The position numbers were made by a program, and so were the translations under genes. DNA of 64,000 bases. It comes from Halorubrum persicum. Lineage in GTDB: Archaea > Halobacteriota > Halobacteria > Halobacteriales > Haloferacaceae. Shown here one piece after another: positions 1 to 7,578 of this stretch. The notes below the pieces were generated by a model. It saw only the letters and a list, made by a program, of their open reading frames with translations, was not told the origin of the DNA and ran no database searches. Every line of letters starts with the position of its first letter. Within the stretch, counting starts at the first letter, position 1. The DNA lies in NCBI RefSeq assembly GCF_002727125.1, contig NZ_NHOA01000147.1, positions 18,290 to 82,289 of the forward strand, written 5' to 3'.

Positions 1-2
1 CA

Positions 3-233
3 GACCCACCGTTCGGCATGAATATCACTCCAGTGTACCTGCCAACAGGATACGATTACACAGACAGTTGTATTCATTTGGAAAAACTTCCGTTCGATAC
101 CAATAACGAGCCAAGATATGAGCTTACAGTAGCTGATCCAGGCGACGATATTGTTAATCAGTGGCGTATGAGAGCCAAAACACAAGGTATTAGAGATGAA
201 ACCGGTGGGGGACGAGAATACGGATACTACTGA
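3..233 (+). CDS. C-terminal part of an unrecognised protein, cut by the window edge
   Basis: The reading frame is open from the first complete codon to a TGA at 231-233, so the gene probably starts left of the window; the first internal ATG is at 18. About 77 residues are visible, rich in Asp, Gly and Tyr, without a membrane segment or a recognisable motif. It ends about 130 bases before the serine recombinase and has the same lower GC as the rest of the integrated element. If the ATG at 18 is the true start, it is a 71-residue protein. No function can be given. Confidence 0.4.
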   Translation, partial: DPPFGMNITPVYLPTGYDYTDSCIHLEKLPFDTNNEPRYELTVADPGDDIVNQWRMRAKTQGIRDETGGGREYGYY

Positions 234-333
234 CACTAGCTGCGGAACGACGTTGAAATTAGTACCATTTATTGTATCATCGACCGCCTGTACGCAGCCA
301 GGTAGTCGTGTACAGCCTGTAAGCGAATTTCCT

Positions 334-348
334 GTTTTATTAGTATAC
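334..348 (+). promoter_or_regulatory. TATA box of the serine recombinase gene
   Basis: An A/T-rich stretch TTTTATTAGTATAC is centred about 27 bases before the ATG at 368, the spacing expected for a leaderless haloarchaeal transcript. No Shine-Dalgarno sequence precedes the ATG. Confidence 0.5.
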
Positions 349-367
349 TACTGTTAGTCGACCGTGT

Positions 368-1105
368 ATGAGAAACACCGAGAATGTTGCCGCGTACGTT
401 CGTGCAAGCACCGACAAACAAGGATCACAACACCAACGCGACGACATCACCTATTGGTGCGGTCAGAACGACATCAACACCAGCAGCATCGATTGGTACG
501 TCGACTTAGCACAATCCGGGAGCGACCCCGGACGAGATCAATTCCGCGAGTTGACCGACGCCGTCGCAGCAGGCGAATACGATCGTGTTGTCGTTTGGGA
601 AATCTCTCGTTTGGCACGACTTGGAAGCATCTATCAAGAATTCTTCGAGACCGCAGCCGACAATCAAACGATAGTCAACATCACCAACGGGTGGACCGAC
701 ACGGTTCGCCCGGACGGCACGGGTAAACTCATTGCAGACATCAGTGCTGCTGTCGCTGAAGAGGAACGACGGAAGCTCATCAGTCGTGTGAACTCGGGAA
801 TCAAACGTGCCCGGCGCGAAGGTAAATGGCTGGGTGAAGTGCCAGTTGGGTTCGAGCGGAACAGTGAGGGATACTTACGACCCCTCATCGATGCAGACCC
901 GGATGAGGACTCCTACTTAGAGATCCGGAATGCCCTCGAAGCCATCGAAGACGATGAGTCCTACAGGCAAGCCGCGATGGGTCTCAACACCACCCGGCAG
1001 ACACTCTCACGTATCCACCAAGACGAGGACAGACGGCAGTGGTATCTCGATGCAACGGCCGAAGATAAACGGGTTGAGGAAGCGTTAGCAGAGGTACAAC
1101 ACTAA
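368..1105 (+). CDS. Serine recombinase (resolvase/invertase family)
   Basis: A 245-residue site-specific DNA recombinase. The N-terminal resolvase domain spans roughly residues 7-140: the motif YVRASTDKQ places the nucleophilic serine at residue 14, and the stretch WEISRLAR near residue 80 carries the conserved arginines of the active site. The region AAVAEEERRKLISRVNSGIKRA (split here by position, residues about 125-147) is the typical helix linking the catalytic domain to DNA binding. A short C-terminal part (about 175-230) ends in a helix-turn-helix-like segment. The length fits small resolvases rather than large phage integrases. It sits in the low-GC element together with a tyrosine integrase, so it may resolve dimers, invert a segment or move a sub-element. 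Start supported by the TATA spacing. Confidence 0.88.
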   Translation: MRNTENVAAYVRASTDKQGSQHQRDDITYWCGQNDINTSSIDWYVDLAQSGSDPGRDQFRELTDAVAAGEYDRVVVWEISRLARLGSIYQEFFETAADNQTIVNITNGWTDTVRPDGTGKLIADISAAVAEEERRKLISRVNSGIKRARREGKWLGEVPVGFERNSEGYLRPLIDADPDEDSYLEIRNALEAIEDDESYRQAAMGLNTTRQTLSRIHQDEDRRQWYLDATAEDKRVEEALAEVQH

Positions 1106-1410
1106 TACTGGCGCGGTCGGAATTTCAATCACCCATACCTGTTTTCACTGGGTTACAACTCAACTTACAGCTATGAGGGTGAAAGATGAGATCCAATGCG
1201 CTCGACCGCAGAGATTGGGTGGATTTCGTGTACATCGATCGCCGGACCTGGACCGCAGGCTCTGTTGAAATCCTCTTCTTTAGATACATTATCGACTGAA
1301 ACAGCTGGTCGATGAAAGATGCTTATTGAATCCGGTCACAGAGTACCTGTTCGTTTTGGAATTCTATTTCTCCCGAAAGTACTTATTCTCAACCACTGTG
1401 TCCTGAATTA
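1106..1410. other. Intergenic stretch holding the left inverted repeat of a possible small transposon
   Basis: No gene is seen here. Bases 1258-1275 are the left arm of an 18-bp inverted repeat whose partner is at 2018-2035. Between the repeat and the lipoprotein gene the sequence is A/T-rich, with ATACATT and TATTTCTCC stretches that could hold the promoter of the lipoprotein gene. Confidence 0.4.
1258..1275 (+). repeat. Left terminal inverted repeat
   Basis: GGCTCTGTTGAAATCCTC; matches the reverse complement of 2018-2035 at 17 of 18 positions, the third base being the only difference. Confidence 0.7.
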
Positions 1411-1974
1411 GTGAAAAGACGCTCATTCTTACTCGGATCTACAGGGATTGTAGGTTTATCCGGGTGTCTCGGAATGCAAGGTGGAAATGAAAGTGGGAAT
1501 ATTCGTCCTGAAGGGAACCCTACCGACGCTCCTAATGAGTTCGTCTGTGAAAACAGCGAGTTCAATAGACATCCTAAGCCGTATGATTCAGACAATCTCA
1601 AGTGGGGCGACACAGACGAAGAGTCACTCCGTGTAGATGGACTCTCGTTCAATTATGGGGAAACTGCTGAGATTAGCCTACATGCCAACGAACGAGGTAC
1701 CAGCGACTCATTTAACTTCGAGATATATACCGAGAACGGGTGGCGCGATGTACGGGGAGTAGTAGGCGACAGTAAGATTGGCTATACTGATGAACTTGTC
1801 AATGGTGGCTTCACATGGGAGCTCGAATTGACTGAAGAGGGAATCAGCTCCGCAAGTAATGATACAATTCCCTTGGAAGTGTGTCCTGATCTCGTTTCGG
1901 GTCGGTATCGATTCGTATTCTGGGGCTTGACCGGAGACGAATCTGTTGCTGTCAGTTTCGACATTGACGTATGA
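1411..1974 (+). CDS. Tat-exported haloarchaeal lipoprotein of unknown function
   Basis: A 187-residue protein starting with GTG. The N-terminus MKRRSFLLG carries the twin arginine of a Tat signal, followed by a hydrophobic run and the lipobox LSGC, so residue 19 is the likely lipidated cysteine and the mature protein is anchored outside the membrane. The mature part is acidic, with two further cysteines (VCENSEF near 46 and VCPDL near 161) that might pair, and an even spread of beta-strand-like segments. Its ending, with SGRYRFVFWG, resembles small immunoglobulin-like domains in other haloarchaeal lipoproteins. It lies alone inside the inverted-repeat pair 1258-2035. Function unknown. Confidence 0.72.
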   Translation: MKRRSFLLGSTGIVGLSGCLGMQGGNESGNIRPEGNPTDAPNEFVCENSEFNRHPKPYDSDNLKWGDTDEESLRVDGLSFNYGETAEISLHANERGTSDSFNFEIYTENGWRDVRGVVGDSKIGYTDELVNGGFTWELELTEEGISSASNDTIPLEVCPDLVSGRYRFVFWGLTGDESVAVSFDIDV

Positions 1975-2017
1975 ATACACTGTACTGACCGCACCGGGAT
2001 AGAATCTATCACTTGCT

Positions 2018-2035
2018 GAGGATTTCAACAGAACC
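2018..2035 (-). repeat. Right terminal inverted repeat
   Basis: Reading on the minus strand, GGTTCTGTTGAAATCCTC; partner of 1258-1275. It begins 44 bases after the stop of the lipoprotein gene. Confidence 0.7.
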
Positions 2036-2126
2036 GGTCATTCGCAACTGAACGAGGAGCCGGACTCGGCAGCCGATTATGAAGTACCCAGGAAAAACTC
2101 TTGTAAGAGTACTATGTATTCCAGAT

Positions 2127-3959
2127 ATGACTTTCAATCAAACTCACGTATCTGATACGCTGACGTGGACGATCTCGATTGAGGAACCAAGTGACGATGC
2201 GTCCGTTACCGACCCGGTCCAGTGTGACTTAGAAGTAGATGTCGGAGACAGGAACGCAATAGACTACCCTGCATCAATCAGGATAACTGAGATTAACTTC
2301 ACTACACTTGATGACGCTGAGGAACTCATCGCATCACCCGACGATCTCCCGGTCCGGTACTCGTTCGAGATTTCGTCAAGCAATGACCGCCCAACAATCA
2401 CCCTCAGCATTACTGACAGTGGCGACGTATCCGAAACAGCAACGTTCCATCTCAGTCACAGTGAAGCGGTTCACCTAGCAAGTAAGATCCTGAACGGTGA
2501 GGAAACAGACGGGATCATAGAATTGATTGAACAGCACTTCACGTCGGTTTCCAGGTCAACCGGGTTCCGTGGCGAGATCGAACATTTCACATCATTCAAC
2601 GAGTACGTCCAGCTTCTCGATTTCATTTATGGAGCTGAATCAAATCGGTATGCAGACGATGCTCGGACGGTGATGAAGCGAGTGCTGCGACCACACGGCC
2701 CGTATACGGCCGAGTCAATCAACGATCTCGAAACCAAGATCGAGCTCTACAGCTCACAACCGCACCTCGGAGACATCTCTACCAAGGATGTTGTTGTGGA
2801 ACACATCTATGACGTACTATCCCAGAGTAGTAATAAAGAGAACATAACGATAGACTCACTTGATGAGATCTCTACGCGACTAAACCTTAACCACGACTGG
2901 TCGAAACTACTGACTGAAACCGAGTTGAGTCTACTATTAGCCGCGTACTACGTTGAGCGTGGACCAGACGGGGTCGAAGCAGTACTTCACCGGCAAGACC
3001 CTGACCAGCTCCACGATATAGAGCGGAGTGAATTTCCGGAACACCTTGCAGACACGCTCATCCAGCATGCAGAAGAAACCAAGAAAGAAAATGCGCTTGT
3101 TGCATCCCTCTACGAGCACGCAGCCGAGATATATGACGCGATAGGCGCTGATGAGCAAGCAGCAAGAGCAACAACGCAATCACAAATCAACACTGCATTC
3201 CAAGCAATAGAAGAGGAAGACCACACTACTGTACGTGAATCCTTCCGGAACGCAGTACGTGAATCAGCAGAATATCCGAACCTAGGCGGGGAGTTCATCT
3301 TCACAGCGAATCAGGAAGCCACTGCGATCAAAAAACAATTCCAACACGACGGTGATTTGGAAACAGCACGTGACAACATTGAGTCATTGACAGAGATAAT
3401 AAATGAACACCCGACAATTCAAATCGAAGGGCTTGACGATGTCAATGAAACCAAGGAATACCTTGAAGAGAAGAAAGAAGCAACCGACACGGACCAATCT
3501 GAAGTACCAATCCCTGACGACGAACGAGACGACGCATCCTTAAAAGACGTTGAACGGGAATACACGGAAGTCCGGCGGAAACAACGTGATCAGCAATTCC
3601 GAGACAGAGTCATCCAAGTCTACAACGGGACGTGTGCAATATGCGGCTCACAGCGACGAACTCCAGACGGACGACCGGAAGTCGAAGCAGCACACATCCA
3701 ACCGGCCGGCGACGACGGTCCAGACAAAATCAAAAACGGGATCGCGCTCTGCAAACTCCACCACTGGGCATTCGATAACGGGTGGATTGCCGTCAATGAC
3801 AACTACTCAATCATCGTCCGGGATGCCCCGCACGTCAATGGGTACGACGGGTTCTCCGAATTGGAAGGCACCGATCTTGTCTTGCCGAGCGACGACGGCC
3901 TTCACCCGGAGCAAGAATTCTTCGAGTATCATCGGGAAGCACACGGGTTCGAAGGGTAG
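2127..3959 (+). CDS. Large protein with C-terminal HNH nuclease domain
   Basis: About 610 residues from the ATG at 2127; an in-frame ATG at 2079 would add 16 residues (less acidic and hydrophobic, so I prefer 2127, but not firmly). The last 110 residues form an HNH domain of the HNH_2 type: zinc-binding CAIC, then EAAHIQP with the catalytic histidine, then NGIALCKLHHWAFD with the C..H zinc ligands and the final His/Asp. The N-terminal 140 residues look beta-rich; residues about 140-450 are helical and contain TPR-like stretches (LYEHAAEIYDAIGADEQA); an acidic linker precedes the nuclease. I do not recognise the first 450 residues. It is 90 bases upstream of a second nuclease gene on the same strand, suggesting one operon. 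Base composition is typical of the element, not of the chromosome. Confidence 0.8.
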   Translation: MTFNQTHVSDTLTWTISIEEPSDDASVTDPVQCDLEVDVGDRNAIDYPASIRITEINFTTLDDAEELIASPDDLPVRYSFEISSSNDRPTITLSITDSGDVSETATFHLSHSEAVHLASKILNGEETDGIIELIEQHFTSVSRSTGFRGEIEHFTSFNEYVQLLDFIYGAESNRYADDARTVMKRVLRPHGPYTAESINDLETKIELYSSQPHLGDISTKDVVVEHIYDVLSQSSNKENITIDSLDEISTRLNLNHDWSKLLTETELSLLLAAYYVERGPDGVEAVLHRQDPDQLHDIERSEFPEHLADTLIQHAEETKKENALVASLYEHAAEIYDAIGADEQAARATTQSQINTAFQAIEEEDHTTVRESFRNAVRESAEYPNLGGEFIFTANQEATAIKKQFQHDGDLETARDNIESLTEIINEHPTIQIEGLDDVNETKEYLEEKKEATDTDQSEVPIPDDERDDASLKDVEREYTEVRRKQRDQQFRDRVIQVYNGTCAICGSQRRTPDGRPEVEAAHIQPAGDDGPDKIKNGIALCKLHHWAFDNGWIAVNDNYSIIVRDAPHVNGYDGFSELEGTDLVLPSDDGLHPEQEFFEYHREAHGFEG

Positions 3960-4049
3960 ATTCAAAATTACTAATCACAACGCAACACCGATAGATTAGA
4001 AATGAAGACACTCTCCACATCGGTCGCAGTCAATCGTACACATTACTGA

Positions 4050-5720
4050 ATGCCTTGTTCTAAATGTAGCCACCCGCTTGTATACGACCACGAAGATCAG
4101 TATCTCTACTGTCCAAGGGGCTGTGGACTCCCTGTCGCAAACCGAGACGAGATACATAAAATAGTCGAGGACATCCAAGATAACGTATTGAACGCAACGA
4201 ACATCCTCGTCCTACTCGAAGAATTCAGCGCCCCGCAAATTATCGGGGAACTCGTTCGGCAAGCAAACCACGCAGCATTCAACTTCACGCAAGAAAACCG
4301 GCTCGACTACACCGCCTTCGTCTACCCCGCTTTACTGATTCAACGTGTCTACCGAGAAAACGACTTATTTACTGACGAAATCTCGCACGAACCCGGCGGA
4401 CGCGACGAACTCGCAGACCGCGTTACTGACGTGTTGAACAAAGGTGTCTCTCTCACTGCCACGTTAGAAGAGGTACATCAAGAATTCCGCATCCCGATTG
4501 AGATCACACCTGGACACGGTGATTGGAGTTCTTTCTTCGGTAACCACGCGTTCCTCAAATCCGAGTACTGGTTCTGTATGCAGAGGTGTATGCAGAGCAC
4601 AATCGGCGGATGGGAAAACATCCGTGAGGACTTCCTCGAAACTAGGGAATCAATGCGGAAATTCGACCGCCCTGACCGAGATGACATCGAAACTCCGTAC
4701 GACTTCGGGAACGTTTGGTTCGACTTGATCACGAGTCTCGGCTTCGCAACCTCACTTGACCCGGATGCACAGAGCATCTTCTCGACGAACTTTCCCGGGA
4801 CTGTCACAATCTTCGATATGCGTGCACTTTTCGACCGTATCGAAGAGGAGCCACGCGTCCAGCGACAACTACGAGCCGGCGGACAACACGATCTACGACC
4901 TGCAGCGATACGAGAACACACGTTCGACGAGTGCGGCGAAGATGTGTTCGGTGATGAGTGGGCGATCGTCAAGGACAAAATCCTGATGAGCTCAGAAAAC
5001 ACGGATGCACACCCCTTATTCTTCAAAATTACTGGAACACAGGAAATGCAGTTCCAGCCCGGCCGCCCAAAACGCGAACAAACTGTCACTCGGATTCTCT
5101 ACCCTGACCAGCTCGTATTCATCCTGCAATTCCAGTTATTCCCACTACTACACAACCAGTCACCAGACCGTGGGAAACGGTTAATTGATCGGATTAACGG
5201 TGAGGAAAGGGCTCCGGAATTCGAACGGCAAGTCCACGAATATCTAGATGACAATGACATCGAATCATATCATAGTTGTACGCTCCCCGGTCCGAATGAT
5301 CGGGAAATTGATGTGCTGTTTGTCCGAGATGAAATAGTATACTACGGTGAAGTGAAATTCCTACTTCCTGAACTCGAACTCCGGTCACAGGATGGGATTC
5401 AAAATGTCGACGAGGAATACGATGAGAAAATTTTCAACGTGGGATCAGACGATGGGATACCGTACCCTGAGAAAGTCAGTGATTGGCGGTCGTTAGAACC
5501 GGGGGATAGATTCTATCACACCGGACAAGAACCATACACGGAGATCCCAAGCGAGTGGAGTGAATACGAGACGCAAATGCTGGTTATCTCAAACTTCACG
5601 CCATCCTACATCGAAAAACGGGATGTGCGGTTCATTACAGACTTAGAACTCCGTCAGTGGATAGATAATGATCGAGATGTGTTTTACCCGGTACACTGTT
5701 TCGAATCCGATCACAAGTAA
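4050..5720 (+). CDS. Zinc-ribbon protein with C-terminal PD-(D/E)XK nuclease domain
   Basis: A 556-residue protein. The first 30 residues hold a zinc ribbon (CSKC, then YCPRGCG). Residues 35-390 are helical and not recognised. A restriction-endonuclease-like fold follows: FERQVHEYLDD supplies the first helix with its glutamate, EIDVLFV gives Asp421, and YGEVKF gives Glu434 and Lys436, the classic D...ExK triad. The last 60 residues (LVISNFTPSYIEKRDVRFITDLELRQWI) resemble the closing strand-helix elements of such nucleases. It follows the HNH gene after 90 bases on the same strand. A zinc ribbon plus nuclease suggests nucleic-acid recognition and cutting, as in restriction or anti-plasmid systems; this is inference from domains. 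Confidence 0.78.
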   Translation: MPCSKCSHPLVYDHEDQYLYCPRGCGLPVANRDEIHKIVEDIQDNVLNATNILVLLEEFSAPQIIGELVRQANHAAFNFTQENRLDYTAFVYPALLIQRVYRENDLFTDEISHEPGGRDELADRVTDVLNKGVSLTATLEEVHQEFRIPIEITPGHGDWSSFFGNHAFLKSEYWFCMQRCMQSTIGGWENIREDFLETRESMRKFDRPDRDDIETPYDFGNVWFDLITSLGFATSLDPDAQSIFSTNFPGTVTIFDMRALFDRIEEEPRVQRQLRAGGQHDLRPAAIREHTFDECGEDVFGDEWAIVKDKILMSSENTDAHPLFFKITGTQEMQFQPGRPKREQTVTRILYPDQLVFILQFQLFPLLHNQSPDRGKRLIDRINGEERAPEFERQVHEYLDDNDIESYHSCTLPGPNDREIDVLFVRDEIVYYGEVKFLLPELELRSQDGIQNVDEEYDEKIFNVGSDDGIPYPEKVSDWRSLEPGDRFYHTGQEPYTEIPSEWSEYETQMLVISNFTPSYIEKRDVRFITDLELRQWIDNDRDVFYPVHCFESDHK

Positions 5721-5804
5721 TCTCCACGCATACACCGGGTTGCAGGTGTTCACCGAATTGGATAGGCCAATACAGGCCGTGTTACGGGTGAAGCATCTCA
5801 TCAA

Positions 5805-5906
5805 TCACATCAGCGCTTCCAGTAATTCCTCATCCGAGTACTTCGGCGGCCCGGCATACGTACTCAGATTCACGGTGAACGTATAATCACACGGAACACC
5901 GGAACC
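5805..5906 (-). pseudogene. Possible coding remnant with a YSDEELLEAL motif
   Basis: The minus strand is open for about 34 codons between two stops and ends in STYAGPPKYSDEELLEALM, but has no usable start codon. The segment KYSDEELLEAL resembles the start of repeats associated with homing endonucleases in haloarchaea. It could be the tail of a decayed gene, or chance. Confidence 0.22.
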
Positions 5907-6036
5907 CTATGTGAACAATACGTAGCTGGTGAAGTAGATTGAGAGGAGAAAGGCACGTGTGACGTGTAGAGACCGTCATTACTTGTTTGTCAAGACGCCG
6001 ATGCTGGAACGCTCAGTCTTGAGACAAAGAGCCGAT

Positions 6037-6516
6037 CTATGTATCTCTGTTCGTCTTCTGTGAGACTTCTCGAATTGTTTTGAAAGCAAGGAGTAAGGGT
6101 GAAACCCCGAATATGATGTATCCAATAGCAGCAATAACTAGACCGGCCTGGAAGACTAAGTTCGAAGTGAGGACGACAGATCCAATTACCAGAATCCCGG
6201 AAAATGTCAAGAGTCCAAGCGCGAGTTCCGCAGCGATGAATTCGTACGTCGATTGCGCATTTGTAATGGTAACCGTTTGGTGCTCCGTGTTTTCCGGCGT
6301 CATCTTCACTCCGGATCCTTCTCTCTCCAGATTCGGGATTTGCTTAACAAACGGTCGCATAAACACTTCAGTCAATACGGTCATATAGAGAGCTACAGCG
6401 GGGAGACTCAACCCGATGAATTGCAATAATTGGAATCCGAACTCATCAACCAAACCACTCATACTGATCCTTGTTACTTCGCGTCCTTCCCGTCGCCAGG
6501 AGAAATCATTTTTCAT
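6037..6516 (-). CDS. Membrane protein of unknown function
   Basis: From the ATG at 6516 the product has 159 residues; an in-frame GTG at 6561 would add 15. I prefer 6516 because the palindromic TATA-like sequence at 6567-6577 would start transcription near 6545, downstream of the GTG. Hydrophobic segments lie at about 22-48 (LLQFIGLSLPAVALYMTVLTEVF) and two more in the C-terminal half (LGLLTFSGILVIGSVVLTS and VFQAGLVIAAIGYIIFGVSPLLLAF), so three or four transmembrane helices with a hydrophilic loop between the first and second. No family recognised. Divergent from the tiny gene at 6600. Confidence 0.55.
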   Translation of the reverse strand: MKNDFSWRREGREVTRISMSGLVDEFGFQLLQFIGLSLPAVALYMTVLTEVFMRPFVKQIPNLEREGSGVKMTPENTEHQTVTITNAQSTYEFIAAELALGLLTFSGILVIGSVVLTSNLVFQAGLVIAAIGYIIFGVSPLLLAFKTIREVSQKTNRDT

Positions 6517-6566
6517 ATGAATTGCGAAAAATGGATAGGCTAACCCGGCAACCACCCCCACCCTGG

Positions 6567-6577
6567 TTATTTAATAA
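6567..6577. promoter_or_regulatory. Near-palindromic TATA element in a divergent promoter
   Basis: TTATTTAATAA is centred 28 bases before the ATG at 6600 on the plus strand and about 56 bases before the ATG at 6516 on the minus strand. The near-palindrome could serve both genes. Confidence 0.45.
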
Positions 6578-6599
6578 CACTCATCGGGTTTTTGCATAT

Positions 6600-6719
6600 A
6601 TGCAGTCACCGAATACCGCCCCACAGGAAGTATTCACAACGTGGGCACGTCATTCCGTACCGTGGATGCTGTTATTCTTTGTATTGTTCACTATCACAGG
6701 CTACGCGTTGATGCTCTAA
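6600..6719 (+). CDS. 39-residue single-span membrane protein
   Basis: A tiny protein beginning MQSPNTAPQEVF, with one strong transmembrane helix (PWMLLFFVLFTITGYALML) reaching the C-terminus. A longer frame exists upstream, but the TATA box 28 bases before this ATG argues for a leaderless start here. It is divergent from the membrane protein at 6037-6516. It resembles no family I know; small one-span peptides like this are common on haloarchaeal elements, sometimes as toxins or as partners of membrane proteins. Confidence 0.4.
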   Translation: MQSPNTAPQEVFTTWARHSVPWMLLFFVLFTITGYALML

Positions 6720-6770
6720 AACGGTGGAGACGTGCAGGTACAGGGTGCGTGCGAAGAGGCTCAACTAATT

Positions 6771-7100
6771 CTACGTCGGCGGCACCCAGACATCCTGTAA
6801 AATCTCGTGAGCTTCCGCCATAACACGAGCACGGCGTTCGTTGTTCGCGTTTCGCTCCTCTCGAAGCATCCGCAACACCTGGTCGATCTCGTCTTGACTC
6901 TCCTGGGGCGCTGACTGGATCTCTTCAAGTTCCTCAATCGCTACGAGGAAGCACGAATCACGAAGCGTCATTCCGGGTCCCGCACTGTCCGGTTCATCAT
7001 AGCCAGCAGATCCGGGTTGAGCACTCCCCTCTCGCGTCATGTCGATCGCCTCTGCCAGATGCTCATTGTTCGTAACGTCATCACCGTTGACGTAATCCAT
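6771..7100 (-). CDS. Small acidic protein with a C-terminal coiled coil
   Basis: A 109-residue soluble protein. The first half is acidic and low-complexity (GSAGYDEPDSAGPG); the second half, from about residue 45, is a long charged helix (IEELEEIQSAPQESQDEIDQV, then RMLREERNANNERRARVMAEA) that may form a coiled coil. No domain is recognised and there is no export signal. It stands alone between opposite-strand neighbours inside the element. Codon choice is more AT-rich than in the core genome to the right. Confidence 0.5.
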   Translation of the reverse strand: MDYVNGDDVTNNEHLAEAIDMTREGSAQPGSAGYDEPDSAGPGMTLRDSCFLVAIEELEEIQSAPQESQDEIDQVLRMLREERNANNERRARVMAEAHEILQDVWVPPT

Positions 7101-7336
7101 ATGTCATAGTTGCTATGGAGAGTAGTTAACGCTTGGTGAGAATGAGAACACGGAAGGATAACAGAGGCACTTGACCAGCACTGACACCAAGATCGTATTT
7201 GCTACCGTGCTACCGTGCTTGGTTCGTGGTATCAGTGATAAAACCGATAAGTACGGTATTGCCGGTCTTCGATCCTCAACATCAAATAATTCACTTTCAC
7301 CCAGCTCGCGGAACCATTAAAAACCGTGAATGAGAT

Positions 7337-7564
7337 ATGTCCTCTATGAGTGATGATTCGAACGACTCCAACGGTGACGGGCGGGAACTCTCCGAATCAC
7401 GGGAAGCGCTTAGCGGAGAAATAACAGGGAACGCAGAACGAATCAAAAAATCTGAATCCCGCGACGGCGGAGATAAACCATCAATCGAAGAGGTAGGTTT
7501 CGGACACATTCCAACGAAAGTTCAAGAACAAGCTTCGAAAACAAGTGACGCCAACGAAGACTAA
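7337..7564 (+). CDS. Small acidic, probably disordered protein
   Basis: 75 residues starting MSSMSDDSND; an ATG three codons later (7346) is an equal candidate. It is almost entirely charged or polar (Asp, Glu, Ser, Lys), with a more ordered tail GFGHIPTKVQEQA. No domain recognised. It ends 14 bases before the membrane protein at 7579 on the same strand, so the two are probably co-transcribed. Confidence 0.45.
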   Translation: MSSMSDDSNDSNGDGRELSESREALSGEITGNAERIKKSESRDGGDKPSIEEVGFGHIPTKVQEQASKTSDANED

Positions 7565-7578
7565 CACGGGGCTTCTAA

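Larger units (their letters stand above)
1258..2035. mobile_element. Putative 778-bp cassette with 18-bp terminal inverted repeats carrying a lipoprotein gene
   Basis: Bases 1258-1275 read GGCTCTGTTGAAATCCTC and the reverse complement of 2018-2035 reads GGTTCTGTTGAAATCCTC: 17 of 18 identical and in inverted orientation. The outermost bases GG(C/T)TCTGTTG resemble the ends of IS6-family elements, and the length is in the IS6 range (about 0.7-0.9 kb). There is no transposase inside; the only gene is the Tat lipoprotein at 1411-1974. The 8 bases flanking each end differ (GGACCGCA left, GGTCATTC right), so no target duplication remains. The best reading is a non-autonomous cargo cassette or a remnant of one. 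The IS6 assignment is from similarity of the ends only. Confidence 0.5.

Noticed and set aside
1411..1974. A transposase remnant inside the inverted-repeat cassette
   Set aside because: The only frame there codes for a Tat lipoprotein; no DDE motif or helix-turn-helix was found on either strand.
5668..5886. A 72-residue plus-strand gene
   Set aside because: It overlaps the end of the nuclease gene by more than 50 bases and has no recognisable features; the minus strand reads better there.
7337..7345. Start at the second ATG (7346) of the small acidic gene
   Set aside because: It remains equally possible; the first ATG was kept because nothing in the sequence decides between them.
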